Both the position numbers and the translations under genes were made by a program. Source: Pseudomonadota bacterium (lineage in GTDB: Bacteria > Pseudomonadota > Gammaproteobacteria > Burkholderiales > REEB80). Taken from it: DNA of 41,903 nt. Below the pieces are notes generated by a model. That model saw nothing but the letters and a program-made list of their open reading frames with translations. It had not been told where the DNA came from and ran no database searches. The stretch covers positions 1-41,903 of the forward strand of contig JAGWIG010000019.1 of assembly GCA_028873515.1 (NCBI GenBank), read 5' to 3'. Positions 27,409 through 34,922 of this stretch are shown here, in pieces. Within the stretch, counting starts at the first letter, position 1, and every line of letters starts with the position of its first letter.

Positions 27409-27689
27409 TGCTTATTGTCGAATGGGGTTTATTGTCCTTCTTTTTTTGCAGAAATTCAACTGAAAATAGGCCATGAATGCACTTAGTACAGGGAGGGGCA
27501 ATTGTGAGTATGGAGTATGTTATGGTTTTATTTCTTGTCTTGGTTCTTTAATCAAGCTATGTTGTAATGAACAGGGAGCCTGTCCAATCTGGAAATTCGA
27601 CTTTTCCACGAAAGGCCTTATAAGCTCATTCGAGAAATCCTTAGCTTATTTGTGGTTCTGGCCATGGAAATTGACTTAGGCATGGGCAC
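27396..27689. repeat. Left copy of a ~290-bp diverged direct repeat flanking the Hsp70/DUF262 island
   Basis: This segment aligns in the same orientation with 34346-34627. Shared landmarks include TTCTTTTTTT-CAGAAATTCAACTGA, AATTGTGAG, TTAATC-AGCTATGTTGTA, ACGAAAG-CCTTAT and GAAATCCTTAGCTT-TTTGTGG. Similarity is interrupted by small indels, by eye roughly three-quarters identical. The left copy has lost the start codon and frame of the small membrane-protein gene that the right copy retains. Confidence 0.8.
27620..27689 (+). pseudogene. Decayed copy of the 42-residue membrane protein gene
   Basis: Aligned with the intact gene at 34562, this copy has ATA instead of the ATG start, a 2-nt insertion in the fifth codon region (CATTCGAGAAA versus CATTAGAAA) that shifts the frame, and loss of similarity after about 70 bases. 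It can no longer encode the protein. Confidence 0.65.
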
Positions 27690-27691
27690 TC

Positions 27692-27987
27692 TTAACCCAG
27701 ATTAATTTTGCCCATCACAATTAATTCTCTTCGAAGCGATTTGCGTAACAGAGCTCCACAAAGCGCAATTAGTGTAGCCACACCAAATTTTACTTCAGAC
27801 ATGGAGGCAACGAAGGTGCGTAATTGGATGCTGAACTCATTTGTCCGTGGGTCTCTTTGTCGCCAACCAGCTGAACGGCTCTTGCATGGAGATTCTGTTC
27901 GGCAGAGCGGGCTGATTCCTGAAAGGCTGGAGGGATAGGTTTGTTGAGGAGGCGCATTTCTGACCCGAGTCCTTTGTTCACCTCAAT
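27692..27987 (-). pseudogene. Frameshifted remnant of an unrecognised gene
   Basis: On the minus strand one frame reads VNKGLGSEMRLLNKPIPPAF and on through AVQLVGDKETHG. The natural-looking continuation lies in another frame, TNEFSIQLRTFVASMSEVKF and on to LRRELIVMGKINLG, ending at TAA 27692-27694. Joining the frames near 27835-27845 would give a coherent C-terminal protein of about 95 residues, and an in-frame stop lies just upstream of 27987. I do not recognise the family. It sits immediately inside the left repeat and suggests older, eroded mobile DNA. Confidence 0.4.
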
Positions 27988-28056
27988 CCGATAAAGACTA
28001 GGGTTGCAGTCCCCACCACTTAGTTAAATTGTCCAAACTTGACTTGGCCCCTGCGC

Positions 28057-29742
28057 TCATGTCAACTCCCATTTATCTTTGAGCAGTGCCATCAGGTCGG
28101 ATTGCCTCTTTTCGACAACTTTTGGAGTCCATTCTTCAGTACTTAGTACTTGTGTTGTTAGGATGTAGGAAGAAACCCCACTGCGGCCTGCGAAATATGC
28201 CTTCTTCTTGGTACTAAAATCATAATTTTGGGCGGCTGAGTTTCGACGCTGGTTCAGCGGCACTAGGTTAGCAATATGGTGTACCCAACTATATTGTTCG
28301 GCAACAGAAGGCCACCATTCCTCCCACTGCGAACCTGCGGCAACCGTTTGCGGTAGTACATGCTCTATGGTCAATAGTGTAGGGTCATAACTAGCCGCGC
28401 CATCTGAGAGGAAAGAATCTAATCTTAGGATGAGATAGTTCCTGCGGCGTGCCGTCATCATGTAGATGTCACCATTCAGAGCCAGAAGCATTGCATCCTT
28501 TTCACGGTCCGATAACTCTATCTCGGCAATCGGTGATGAAATGAAGTGCGGCATTTCCAAGGCTTGCAGGATACGCGCATAGCGCTCAATTCGCATATTT
28601 ACGTCATAAGCGCATATATGCATGAAAGCCGCCAACCGCTCTAGTTTTTGGAAAAATAAGAGCACATAGTTGGCTTCTGAAGCTTTGTTTGCCAAAAACT
28701 TCATTGCTGAAGGTAGCCAGTCTGAGTTGTCGATACGATTCAGCCAGTGTAGCAATGCGTTGACTTCTGCAGCGTTTGAAGTAGAAATGTATTGGTTCTG
28801 CTTGGCGACAAGATAGGCCTCTGAGTAAGGCTCTATGACTTTAGTCACCAAGTCCTCTGATGAAGAAACCGTGGTGATAACTTTCTCCCTAAACTCATCT
28901 AAAAGTGTGCGACGAGCCTTTTCTTTGGCGTAAATCATGCGGATATGGGTAAATACTTCCGCAAAGCCATCCCGTCCAGTTTCAACTTCCAGTTCTTCCC
29001 AAATTTCCGTGTATTCATTCTGCTTAGCTGGAGCAATGTTGCCAATGACCTCAGACTTGATGATGTCAGTGGGCAATAGGTCGAGGCCTCTGCTGTTGAG
29101 TACAGAAAATATCCGGAAAGCTGACTGTTGGCTCGGCGTGGAAACTGCAACCAGAAAGCAGCGTTGCACCAGAAATGAACCAAACTCAACCAAACGGGGA
29201 GTGTCTTCACCGAAGTTTGTGTTAATACGTTGCATAAAGAGCTGGGCATTTCGCCGAATATTTCGCTGTGACTCGTTATCTACCTGAGCCGGTTCCAAGG
29301 CAAGCATTTCTTTTAGGCGAAGCCCCTGAACATAGTCAGCAAAGAACTGCCGGTCTCGTTCACGCAACGCCAATCTGGGCTTAGGCTTAAGTCCTTGCGA
29401 GGCACGGCCTGGCTCCCGGATATAACTTTCGAAGTCTACTCGTAGCTCGTCGTCGAATTGTGAAGTTATAGCAGCAAGCAATATGGTGAGAGTGGTTAAC
29501 CGTTGCTGGCCATCAATTACCTCGGAATCTGGTTTTCCTTCTTCCTTAATGAGGACAATACTTCCCAAAAAGTAGGTGTCGTCCTTCTCTTTTAAAAAGA
29601 AGTCATATAAATCGGAAAGCAGCTCTCCTGCTTGCACCTCAGTCCAGGCATATGGTCGCTGATAGGAAGGGATGCTGTAGTCGAAATCGGAGCTGAAGAT
29701 TTTCGCAAGTGGATACTCGGCGCCACTAATTTTTTTACTCAT
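28057..29742 (-). CDS. DUF262/DUF1524 protein (GmrSD-like putative nuclease)
   Basis: This 561-residue protein combines an N-terminal DUF262 domain and a C-terminal DUF1524 domain, the architecture of GmrSD type IV restriction enzymes and relatives. DUF262 shows IPSYQRPYAW (residues 24-33), LGSIVLI and the hallmark D77-G-Q-Q-R81 (EVIDGQQRLTTLTIL), the ParB-like NTP-binding motif. It also has FRIFSVLNSRGLDLLPTDIIK. DUF1524 shows the HNH nuclease signature with Glu460-His461 (TIEHVLPQT), HHIANLVPLNQRRNSAAQN and a following Lys-rich YDFSTKKKAYF. Such proteins cut modified phage DNA or act in other defence systems. It is the last gene of the operon, 19 nt after the Hsp70-like gene, which suggests chaperone control; that is inference. 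Confidence 0.9.
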   Translation of the reverse strand: MSKKISGAEYPLAKIFSSDFDYSIPSYQRPYAWTEVQAGELLSDLYDFFLKEKDDTYFLGSIVLIKEEGKPDSEVIDGQQRLTTLTILLAAITSQFDDELRVDFESYIREPGRASQGLKPKPRLALRERDRQFFADYVQGLRLKEMLALEPAQVDNESQRNIRRNAQLFMQRINTNFGEDTPRLVEFGSFLVQRCFLVAVSTPSQQSAFRIFSVLNSRGLDLLPTDIIKSEVIGNIAPAKQNEYTEIWEELEVETGRDGFAEVFTHIRMIYAKEKARRTLLDEFREKVITTVSSSEDLVTKVIEPYSEAYLVAKQNQYISTSNAAEVNALLHWLNRIDNSDWLPSAMKFLANKASEANYVLLFFQKLERLAAFMHICAYDVNMRIERYARILQALEMPHFISSPIAEIELSDREKDAMLLALNGDIYMMTARRRNYLILRLDSFLSDGAASYDPTLLTIEHVLPQTVAAGSQWEEWWPSVAEQYSWVHHIANLVPLNQRRNSAAQNYDFSTKKKAYFAGRSGVSSYILTTQVLSTEEWTPKVVEKRQSDLMALLKDKWELT

Positions 29743-29761
29743 TTAATTTTTTCTATGGTGT

Positions 29762-31612
29762 TTAAGGACTAGGCTCTGCGTTAGAGATATTTAAGTGGTT
29801 TCTACCTACGTTAGAAACGGATTCTTGTTGCTTAGCATCTAATAAACTGGCACAACTACATAATGGGTCATTTGATGGGCGTCCACATATTGAGCAGGGC
29901 GTGTAATAAAGATGTTCATCTACTTGAAATTGAGGGGGATGCCGTCGCAAATCAAAATACATTGGGTTAAAACGGTACAAAACCTCACCAGGAACCAACT
30001 CTAGTTTCTCATGCGCCGCGATGTTTGAACGCATGACCAGACTTCCCGATTCATTTTGAGATTTAGATTTTGCCGTGTCGGGGAATGATTCCTCATCAAG
30101 TAAATCAAGTTTCATAGACGGTAATGCCAGAGCAAACTCAAGGTCGTGAACCTCCGCCTCTGCATAACCACGTTGGTTTAATGAACGCGCTGTAGCCTTG
30201 AATATAAGGTTTTCATCAATAGTAACATCCAAACTTAAACGCTCTTGGAAGGGCGGCGCCTTTTTGTCTACTTGAACGACCAAGTTGGCTAACGGGCGGC
30301 GTATATCGTTTGGAAGGACTTTTGGCCCCGGTTTTCTCGGCGCCATCAATTGAAATTTTCCGTAGCCATCGGTAGGGTCAACGCAGTACAAGCTAAAGTT
30401 GTCACAACGCGTTTCGCCCTCTTGTGGCATTTCCAAATTTGCCGCGAGTAAAGGCATGTAGGAGTTACGCGCCAGAACCAATTCAACATTTTTTGCAAGA
30501 TGAAGTTTTGCGTCATCATGGGCGACCCATGCTGCTCCTTCGGAAATTAATGAAGCAGTATGTTCTGGGATATGCACTCGCTGGGGGCCAAAAAGTTCAT
30601 GAAGTCGGGCTTTGATAGCGGGCATGTTCGCCATACCGCCTGTGACTAGGCACATTGCTACGGATGCGCTGGAATAGTCTTGGCTTTCCAGAAGCTTTTC
30701 AACTCTAGTCATACCTTTGTCTATTAATTTAGCAACCATGGATTCCAGCTCGTCTCGTGGAAGTGGGTAATCAAGGTCCGGGTCATCAAGTCCACGAAAA
30801 AAGTTCGGTACATAAACATTAACCTGGCTGCGTTGGCTCAAGTCAATTTTTGCTCGTTCGCAGGCATGCATAAGCCGAGCACGAGCTTCGGGTTGAGAGT
30901 TCGCATTTTCTGGTATTGATTTTGCCTCCCTAAAGCGCTGCTCTACTTCATTTTTGAGAGTTTCATCAAAAAGGTCTCCTCCAACCTCATCTGTTCCATC
31001 GTTCACAACTTGAACCAACAAGTCATCAACTAGTCGGCACAGAGTCAAGTCTAGCGTCCCGCCACCCCAGTCAAATACCAAGATGAGTTGCCGGTTATAT
31101 TGCCTAAGAGTTGCAGCAAAGTCATTACTGGTACGTAGAAAGCCATATAACGCCGCCAATGGCTCATGAATAAACTGAACAATATTTATTCCCGCCATGC
31201 GGAATGCATCTCTAAGAAGTGCACGTCGGTAGCCCTCCATATTTACTGGAATAGTTACCACAGCTTTGTCAATTGTAAGGTTTTTGACAGTGCGTGTGTC
31301 CATGGCCTGGTTACGTACAAACTCCACCACGTGACGTACAATATCAACAGGGTTACGTTCTACGCCTCCGACAAATACGCTTTCCCGCCCTAGTAAAGTT
31401 TTCGGAGAGAGGACTACATTGCCTTGGACCCCTAGACCGGCTTGTGCCAAACGCTCTCGTGCTTCACGTCCAACAAGAGTCTGCGTTCCCTCATAACAAA
31501 CGACAGAGGGGATAGGTAAGCCTTGGTCATCATATAAGTTAATGACCTTGTCGCCCTGAATAATGGAAATCAAACTGTTTGTCGTGCCGAAATCGAATCC
31601 AATCGCTTCCAT
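29762..31612 (-). CDS. Hsp70-like ATPase with a C-terminal cysteine cluster
   Basis: A 616-residue DnaK-type protein. The actin-like ATPase motifs are intact: phosphate 1 D7-F-G-T-T-N12, a Lys in SPKTLLGR (K71, equivalent to DnaK K70), AVVTIPVNMEGYRRALLRDA, phosphate 2 D181-W-G-G-G-T-L-D, and the adenosine loop VTGGMANMPAIK. A beta-rich substrate-binding-like segment follows (RLSLDVTIDENLIFKATARS). There is no DnaK-type lid. Near the C-terminus is a C-x2-C-x8-C-x-C cluster (Cys573, 576, 585, 587), which may bind zinc. This is not a housekeeping DnaK: no grpE or dnaJ is near, and it lies between a coiled-coil gene (1-nt gap) and a DUF262/DUF1524 nuclease gene. GGGAGA precedes ATG 31612. Confidence 0.9.
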   Translation of the reverse strand: MEAIGFDFGTTNSLISIIQGDKVINLYDDQGLPIPSVVCYEGTQTLVGREARERLAQAGLGVQGNVVLSPKTLLGRESVFVGGVERNPVDIVRHVVEFVRNQAMDTRTVKNLTIDKAVVTIPVNMEGYRRALLRDAFRMAGINIVQFIHEPLAALYGFLRTSNDFAATLRQYNRQLILVFDWGGGTLDLTLCRLVDDLLVQVVNDGTDEVGGDLFDETLKNEVEQRFREAKSIPENANSQPEARARLMHACERAKIDLSQRSQVNVYVPNFFRGLDDPDLDYPLPRDELESMVAKLIDKGMTRVEKLLESQDYSSASVAMCLVTGGMANMPAIKARLHELFGPQRVHIPEHTASLISEGAAWVAHDDAKLHLAKNVELVLARNSYMPLLAANLEMPQEGETRCDNFSLYCVDPTDGYGKFQLMAPRKPGPKVLPNDIRRPLANLVVQVDKKAPPFQERLSLDVTIDENLIFKATARSLNQRGYAEAEVHDLEFALALPSMKLDLLDEESFPDTAKSKSQNESGSLVMRSNIAAHEKLELVPGEVLYRFNPMYFDLRRHPPQFQVDEHLYYTPCSICGRPSNDPLCSCASLLDAKQQESVSNVGRNHLNISNAEPSP

Positions 31613-31613
31613 A

Positions 31614-32873
31614 TTAATCTCCCTGAAGTTGCTTTATTTCTTGGCGCAAGGCATCAGTTACCCGCTCGGCATGGTCTACCATGACGTGAACTTTTGGTTC
31701 TGTCCTGGAGAGTGCCTGTAAGCCCTCCTCAAGCAAATGAACGTCTGATTTCATGCGTCTTAACAATCTAGTTCTTTGAATCTCCATGTCATTGCGTAAA
31801 TTCATAGCTTCCAGCTCATTCTTTGCACGCAAAGAATTAATTTCTGCATAATGTGCTTGCTGCTCCCTTTCCCTGCTCTCTTCAAGCTCTGGTATTCTCA
31901 AGCGAAGCGCCTTAAGGTCAGCTTCTAGCATGTGGACACGGGCCCTAAGAGTTTCCACCTCTCTATTTGCTGATTCACTAACACGAAGCCTCTCATAAGC
32001 TAATCCTCGGTATTCGTCACAAGCGAGACCAACACCTGCAAGTTCTGTGATACCGGAAATAATATCCCGCTTGCTAGCGTCTGACGTCAGCTTTTGTGCC
32101 TTCGGCGCCCATAGCGAAGTGAATAACATATCTGTTAGCGCTGCGACAGTCAGCCCCTTGTTCTCTGAAACCCAGATGGCCATGCAGTAAACGGCATTAG
32201 TCCGCAGTTGCTCGAACTCTGCAGCTTTGAGAGAGCTGTTAAACTCAGGAGGCAAGTCATTTAATTTTGTTGTGGCAATCTGCATTAATACGTCACTAGG
32301 TGCAGGGGCCTCGCTTAAGTTACGAATTGCTGTCTCAATGCCCTTATGAAGAAATATTGGGTGCCTGAGCAAGGTGTTCCGGACGAAATCACGGATGGCT
32401 CCTTGTAGTCCTGGATAACTAGTCACTTGCTGTGCCGCCAGAAGCAGTTGGCGAGGTACAGCAAAAGTAATATCTTTTTTTGAGGCTTCAATAAGACGTT
32501 GATAAGCTTCTTCAGATAGCCTTGGGTCTTGAGCAATTTGCCGCTCAACTTTCGGCTTAAGCGATAATTTCCTTCCTTTCAGTGAATATGCATGGGCAAT
32601 GAATTGCTCCAAAGATGTGATTTTTACTATTTGTTTGGATTTGCTTTGTTTACCCACAGCCCCAGCCTTCTTAGCATCTAAATCAGGCATAGAAGCATTG
32701 CTGGAGGCTTTAGTAGGAACCTCGATTTCATTGGTTCTCATTTGGTTTTCAGTAGGTTTTTTTTGATGTTCGTTAGTAGCCCGTATCTGTGCCTCACTCT
32801 GAGAGATTGGGTCTGAATAGCGAACCCCTTTGGTCTTTGCGTTGGTTGTGTGAACGCGCTTCTCTTTGTTCAT
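31614..32873 (-). CDS. Uncharacterised protein with C-terminal coiled coil
   Basis: About 419 residues. The N-terminal ~85 residues are polar and low-complexity (Lys, Asn, Ser, Thr), probably disordered. Residues about 90-300 form a helical domain without a recognised family (SLEQFIAHAYSLKGRKLSLK onwards). Residues about 310-410 form a heptad-rich coiled coil (REVETLRARVHMLEADLKAL through HVMVDHAERVTDALRQEIKQ). An AAGGA ribosome site 9 nt upstream favours ATG 32873. ATG 32882 overlaps the upstream stop (ATGA) and is also possible, while the longer frame from 32921 is not. It sits between the zinc-finger and Hsp70-like genes and may be a scaffold or sensor for them. Confidence 0.8.
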   Translation of the reverse strand: MNKEKRVHTTNAKTKGVRYSDPISQSEAQIRATNEHQKKPTENQMRTNEIEVPTKASSNASMPDLDAKKAGAVGKQSKSKQIVKITSLEQFIAHAYSLKGRKLSLKPKVERQIAQDPRLSEEAYQRLIEASKKDITFAVPRQLLLAAQQVTSYPGLQGAIRDFVRNTLLRHPIFLHKGIETAIRNLSEAPAPSDVLMQIATTKLNDLPPEFNSSLKAAEFEQLRTNAVYCMAIWVSENKGLTVAALTDMLFTSLWAPKAQKLTSDASKRDIISGITELAGVGLACDEYRGLAYERLRVSESANREVETLRARVHMLEADLKALRLRIPELEESREREQQAHYAEINSLRAKNELEAMNLRNDMEIQRTRLLRRMKSDVHLLEEGLQALSRTEPKVHVMVDHAERVTDALRQEIKQLQGD

Positions 32874-32878
32874 TAGTA

Positions 32879-33985
32879 TCATTCCTTCCCAGGCAGGCGA
32901 ATTAACGAGCGTTCGGCCCAACCAGATGTTTTGGGATTTGTAATCAATTCCCGCGCTATATTCCTGGCCTTTAAGAAATTTCCGTTTGCGGTATAAGCTT
33001 CTGTTAGTAGAATATTTAATTTAAGTCGGTCAAACTCTGTTATATCCCGCTTCACTAGTGCCGAGATGTTACCAGCCTCTGTCGCCAACTCGGATAATGG
33101 TAGCTCAATCCATCTCAAGATGCGGAGCGTTTCGTGGTCGGTGAGCAAGTCTTCAGGCACATTAGACAGTTTCTTGGCGGGTGTGTTTTTTTTATCCCAT
33201 TGCCCCCCCTTTAGGATAGTGTCGAAGCGAATTGCCGCCATATGCAATCGACCTGACGGGGAAAAAATGGAAGCATTTTCGAAATGGTTAAAATGGAAAG
33301 CCACCAAGCTTCGCACTATGTGTGCCAAAGGTCGGTTATAGTCCATTAGTGCATCTGCGGCCTGATTAAATCGCTCTGGGTATTGAGCATATGGAATCCG
33401 TGAGTCAGGCCTCCTTTCTCTGGACATGACGCCGTAAAGGTAGTCACAGATACCGCTGTAATAAGTATCCGCAGTATTGAATGCTTTACATTCCTTGATA
33501 AAGCCTTCAAGAGCCTTAACGGATAATTCCTTTCGGTTGGTAAAGCGCACGAAGCTAGCCTCAACCCCTTTGATATGTTGTTCTTCAGCAATTTTGAACA
33601 CTAGCTCAAATACCGCTGGAGGACCATCATTGGTCAACTTGACAGTCACCCTGTCGTTATTAACCTTTGATAATAGTTTTGGAATCTCCTCAGGCTTGGT
33701 AGGTTTGCCATTGAAGGATGCATTGGTACAGCGTTCCACTACGAATTCTGACGGTTTAGCTAAACGGGTGACCCTAAAGGGTGTCGCACCTAATTCAACA
33801 CCTCTCACGAACAACTGAGGGCGCAGATAGGGATGTGATTCGAAGCGATGCCTGCGGAGGTCATCCATAGAATCAAAATGTAGGTCACAATGTTGACAGT
33901 GATAAATGGGCTGTTGAGACTGATAGGTATAACTCAGGTCTGCTTCGTCATGAAATTCTAAGTATCCCGTATGCCAGAAACCCAT
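32879..33985 (-). CDS. C2H2 zinc-finger protein of unknown family
   Basis: A 368-residue protein with a classical C2H2 zinc finger near the N-terminus: Cys30-x2-Cys33-x12-His46-x4-His51 (HCQHCDLHFDSMDDLRRHRF), including Phe and Leu at core positions. Such fingers are uncommon in bacteria. The middle (residues about 55-150) looks beta-rich and holds FVRGVELGATPFRVTRLAKP. The C-terminal half is helical, and its last 60 residues (LNILLTEAYTANGNFLKARN) resemble a TPR-like repeat. It is the first large gene of the four-gene operon and could recognise DNA or a partner protein; function is unknown. The ribosome site before ATG 33985 is weak. Confidence 0.8.
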   Translation of the reverse strand: MGFWHTGYLEFHDEADLSYTYQSQQPIYHCQHCDLHFDSMDDLRRHRFESHPYLRPQLFVRGVELGATPFRVTRLAKPSEFVVERCTNASFNGKPTKPEEIPKLLSKVNNDRVTVKLTNDGPPAVFELVFKIAEEQHIKGVEASFVRFTNRKELSVKALEGFIKECKAFNTADTYYSGICDYLYGVMSRERRPDSRIPYAQYPERFNQAADALMDYNRPLAHIVRSLVAFHFNHFENASIFSPSGRLHMAAIRFDTILKGGQWDKKNTPAKKLSNVPEDLLTDHETLRILRWIELPLSELATEAGNISALVKRDITEFDRLKLNILLTEAYTANGNFLKARNIARELITNPKTSGWAERSLIRLPGKE

Positions 33986-34020
33986 GCTTCGCTCACTTTC
34001 TTGTTATATTAACTAGGGGA

Positions 34021-34359
34021 CTAACTTCTTGCAGTTCTCTTCTCCACTAGTATCAGATGGTGGTCTTTAATGAGGACACTCTTGAAGACCTTGAACGAAG
34101 CAACGGGTTCAACTTTCTTACCCCTGTCTTTTCCCCATTTGATGTCGAGCTTTGGTGGTTTATTGTGGTGTAGAACCCCGTAGTTTATGAAGGGGCGGAT
34201 GTTAAGGAGCATTCCGTCATTGAGGTTGGTATCCAGACGCACAGGTACGTGTATATGGGAGCCTCTAGATTTTTTTGGTCTAGCTTGTAATAGATTACTA
34301 GGGCCGTAAAGCCGTCCTTGAGACCGCCCCCGACATGCCAAATGCAAATTGGCACGCAT
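34021..34359 (-). CDS. Hypothetical small basic protein upstream of the zinc-finger gene
   Basis: A 112-codon frame. The C-terminal 80 residues (VPVRLDTNLNDGMLLNIRPF through HHLILVEKRTARS) have natural composition and a beta-rich pattern. The first 30 residues overlap the right direct repeat and look unnatural, so the true start is probably internal. It ends 35 nt before the zinc-finger gene and may be an extra operon member. No family is recognised and no good ribosome site was found. Confidence 0.35.
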   Translation of the reverse strand: MRANLHLACRGRSQGRLYGPSNLLQARPKKSRGSHIHVPVRLDTNLNDGMLLNIRPFINYGVLHHNKPPKLDIKWGKDRGKKVEPVASFKVFKSVLIKDHHLILVEKRTARS

Positions 34360-34627
34360 ATTAAATAACGAATAGGTGCATTTTCATTCTTTTTTTACAG
34401 AAATTCAACTGATAGTAGGCAACGGATGTAATGATTATAACTATAAGGGTAATTGTGAGGATGTAGGGTTTTAATTGCTTGCCTTGATTCCTTAATCGAG
34501 CTATGTTGTATTGAACCCGGTACCTTCTCTGTAGAAGCATGACTTTTTCACGAAAGACCTTATGACTTCATTAGAAATCCTTAGCTTGTTTGTGGTCCTG
34601 GCGATAGGAATTGGCTTAGGTGTGGGC
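34346..34627. repeat. Right copy of the ~290-bp direct repeat
   Basis: This is the direct-orientation counterpart of 27396-27689. It lies about 360 bp beyond the start of the zinc-finger gene and includes the start and most of an intact 42-codon membrane-protein gene. The two copies enclose the complete four-gene operon, consistent with insertion or recombination at duplicated DNA. Confidence 0.8.
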
Positions 34628-34690
34628 GCGCTGCTCATTGACCATCACTCGGCCAAACGGGCGCTGCGTGACAGGCTCCTGGACAAGTAG
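34562..34690 (+). CDS. 42-residue single-span membrane microprotein
   Basis: ATG 34562 to TAG 34690 encodes a 42-residue protein. Residues about 4-26 are a continuous membrane helix rich in Leu, Val, Ile and Gly (LEILSLFVVLAIGIGLGVGA), followed by a basic cytosolic tail (HHSAKRALRDRLLDK). A decayed copy exists in the left repeat, so the gene is old and repeated. A perfect terminator hairpin follows 15 nt after the stop, which supports it being a real transcription unit. The ribosome site is weak. Function is unknown; such short, basic-tailed membrane peptides occur both as toxins and as phage or satellite proteins. Confidence 0.55.
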   Translation: MTSLEILSLFVVLAIGIGLGVGALLIDHHSAKRALRDRLLDK

Positions 34691-34705
34691 AGCTGTTTTA
34701 ACCTG

Positions 34706-34739
34706 ACCCCCTTCCCCCCGACCTGGGAGGGAAGGGGGT
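34706..34739. terminator. Bidirectional intrinsic terminator
   Basis: Arms ACCCCCTTCCC (34706-34716) and GGGAAGGGGGT (34729-34739) form a perfect 11-bp stem with a 12-nt loop, followed by TTCTTTCGGG on the plus strand. It sits between the convergent 42-residue membrane-protein gene and the 57-residue minus-strand gene and could serve both. Confidence 0.75.
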
Positions 34740-34748
34740 TCTTTCGGG

Positions 34749-34922
34749 TTATTTAACGGCAATGTAGATAACCGGGTCTTCCAGCTCTTTTCCAGTCCGG
34801 TCTATTTTTCCCGGCACTTTAAACACCTGGCTGATGTCCCGTAGTTCCCCCTCCCTGAAACAGACGACGTTGAGGTGGGGTAGATACAGGCTGAGCTTCT
34901 TGACAAGTTCTCCGATGGTCAT
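34749..34922 (-). CDS. Small conserved-type protein of the replication module
   Basis: A 57-residue protein beginning MTIGELVKKLSLYLPHLNVV and ending DPVIYIAVK. It resembles the very small accessory proteins common in phages and plasmids that start with an (M)T-(V/I)-x-E-L-(V/I)-x-K-L helix followed by a short beta hairpin. AAGGAG 7 nt upstream of ATG 34922 decides this start against the longer frame from 34979. It is read away from the helicase gene. Function is unknown. Confidence 0.65.
   Translation of the reverse strand: MTIGELVKKLSLYLPHLNVVCFREGELRDISQVFKVPGKIDRTGKELEDPVIYIAVK

Noticed and set aside
27473-27679. 68-codon plus-strand frame in the left direct repeat
   Set aside because: The frame is not preserved in the right repeat copy, so it is not under coding selection.
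27100-28056. tRNA gene as integration site for the island
   Set aside because: No cloverleaf or T-loop consensus was found on either strand near the island boundaries.
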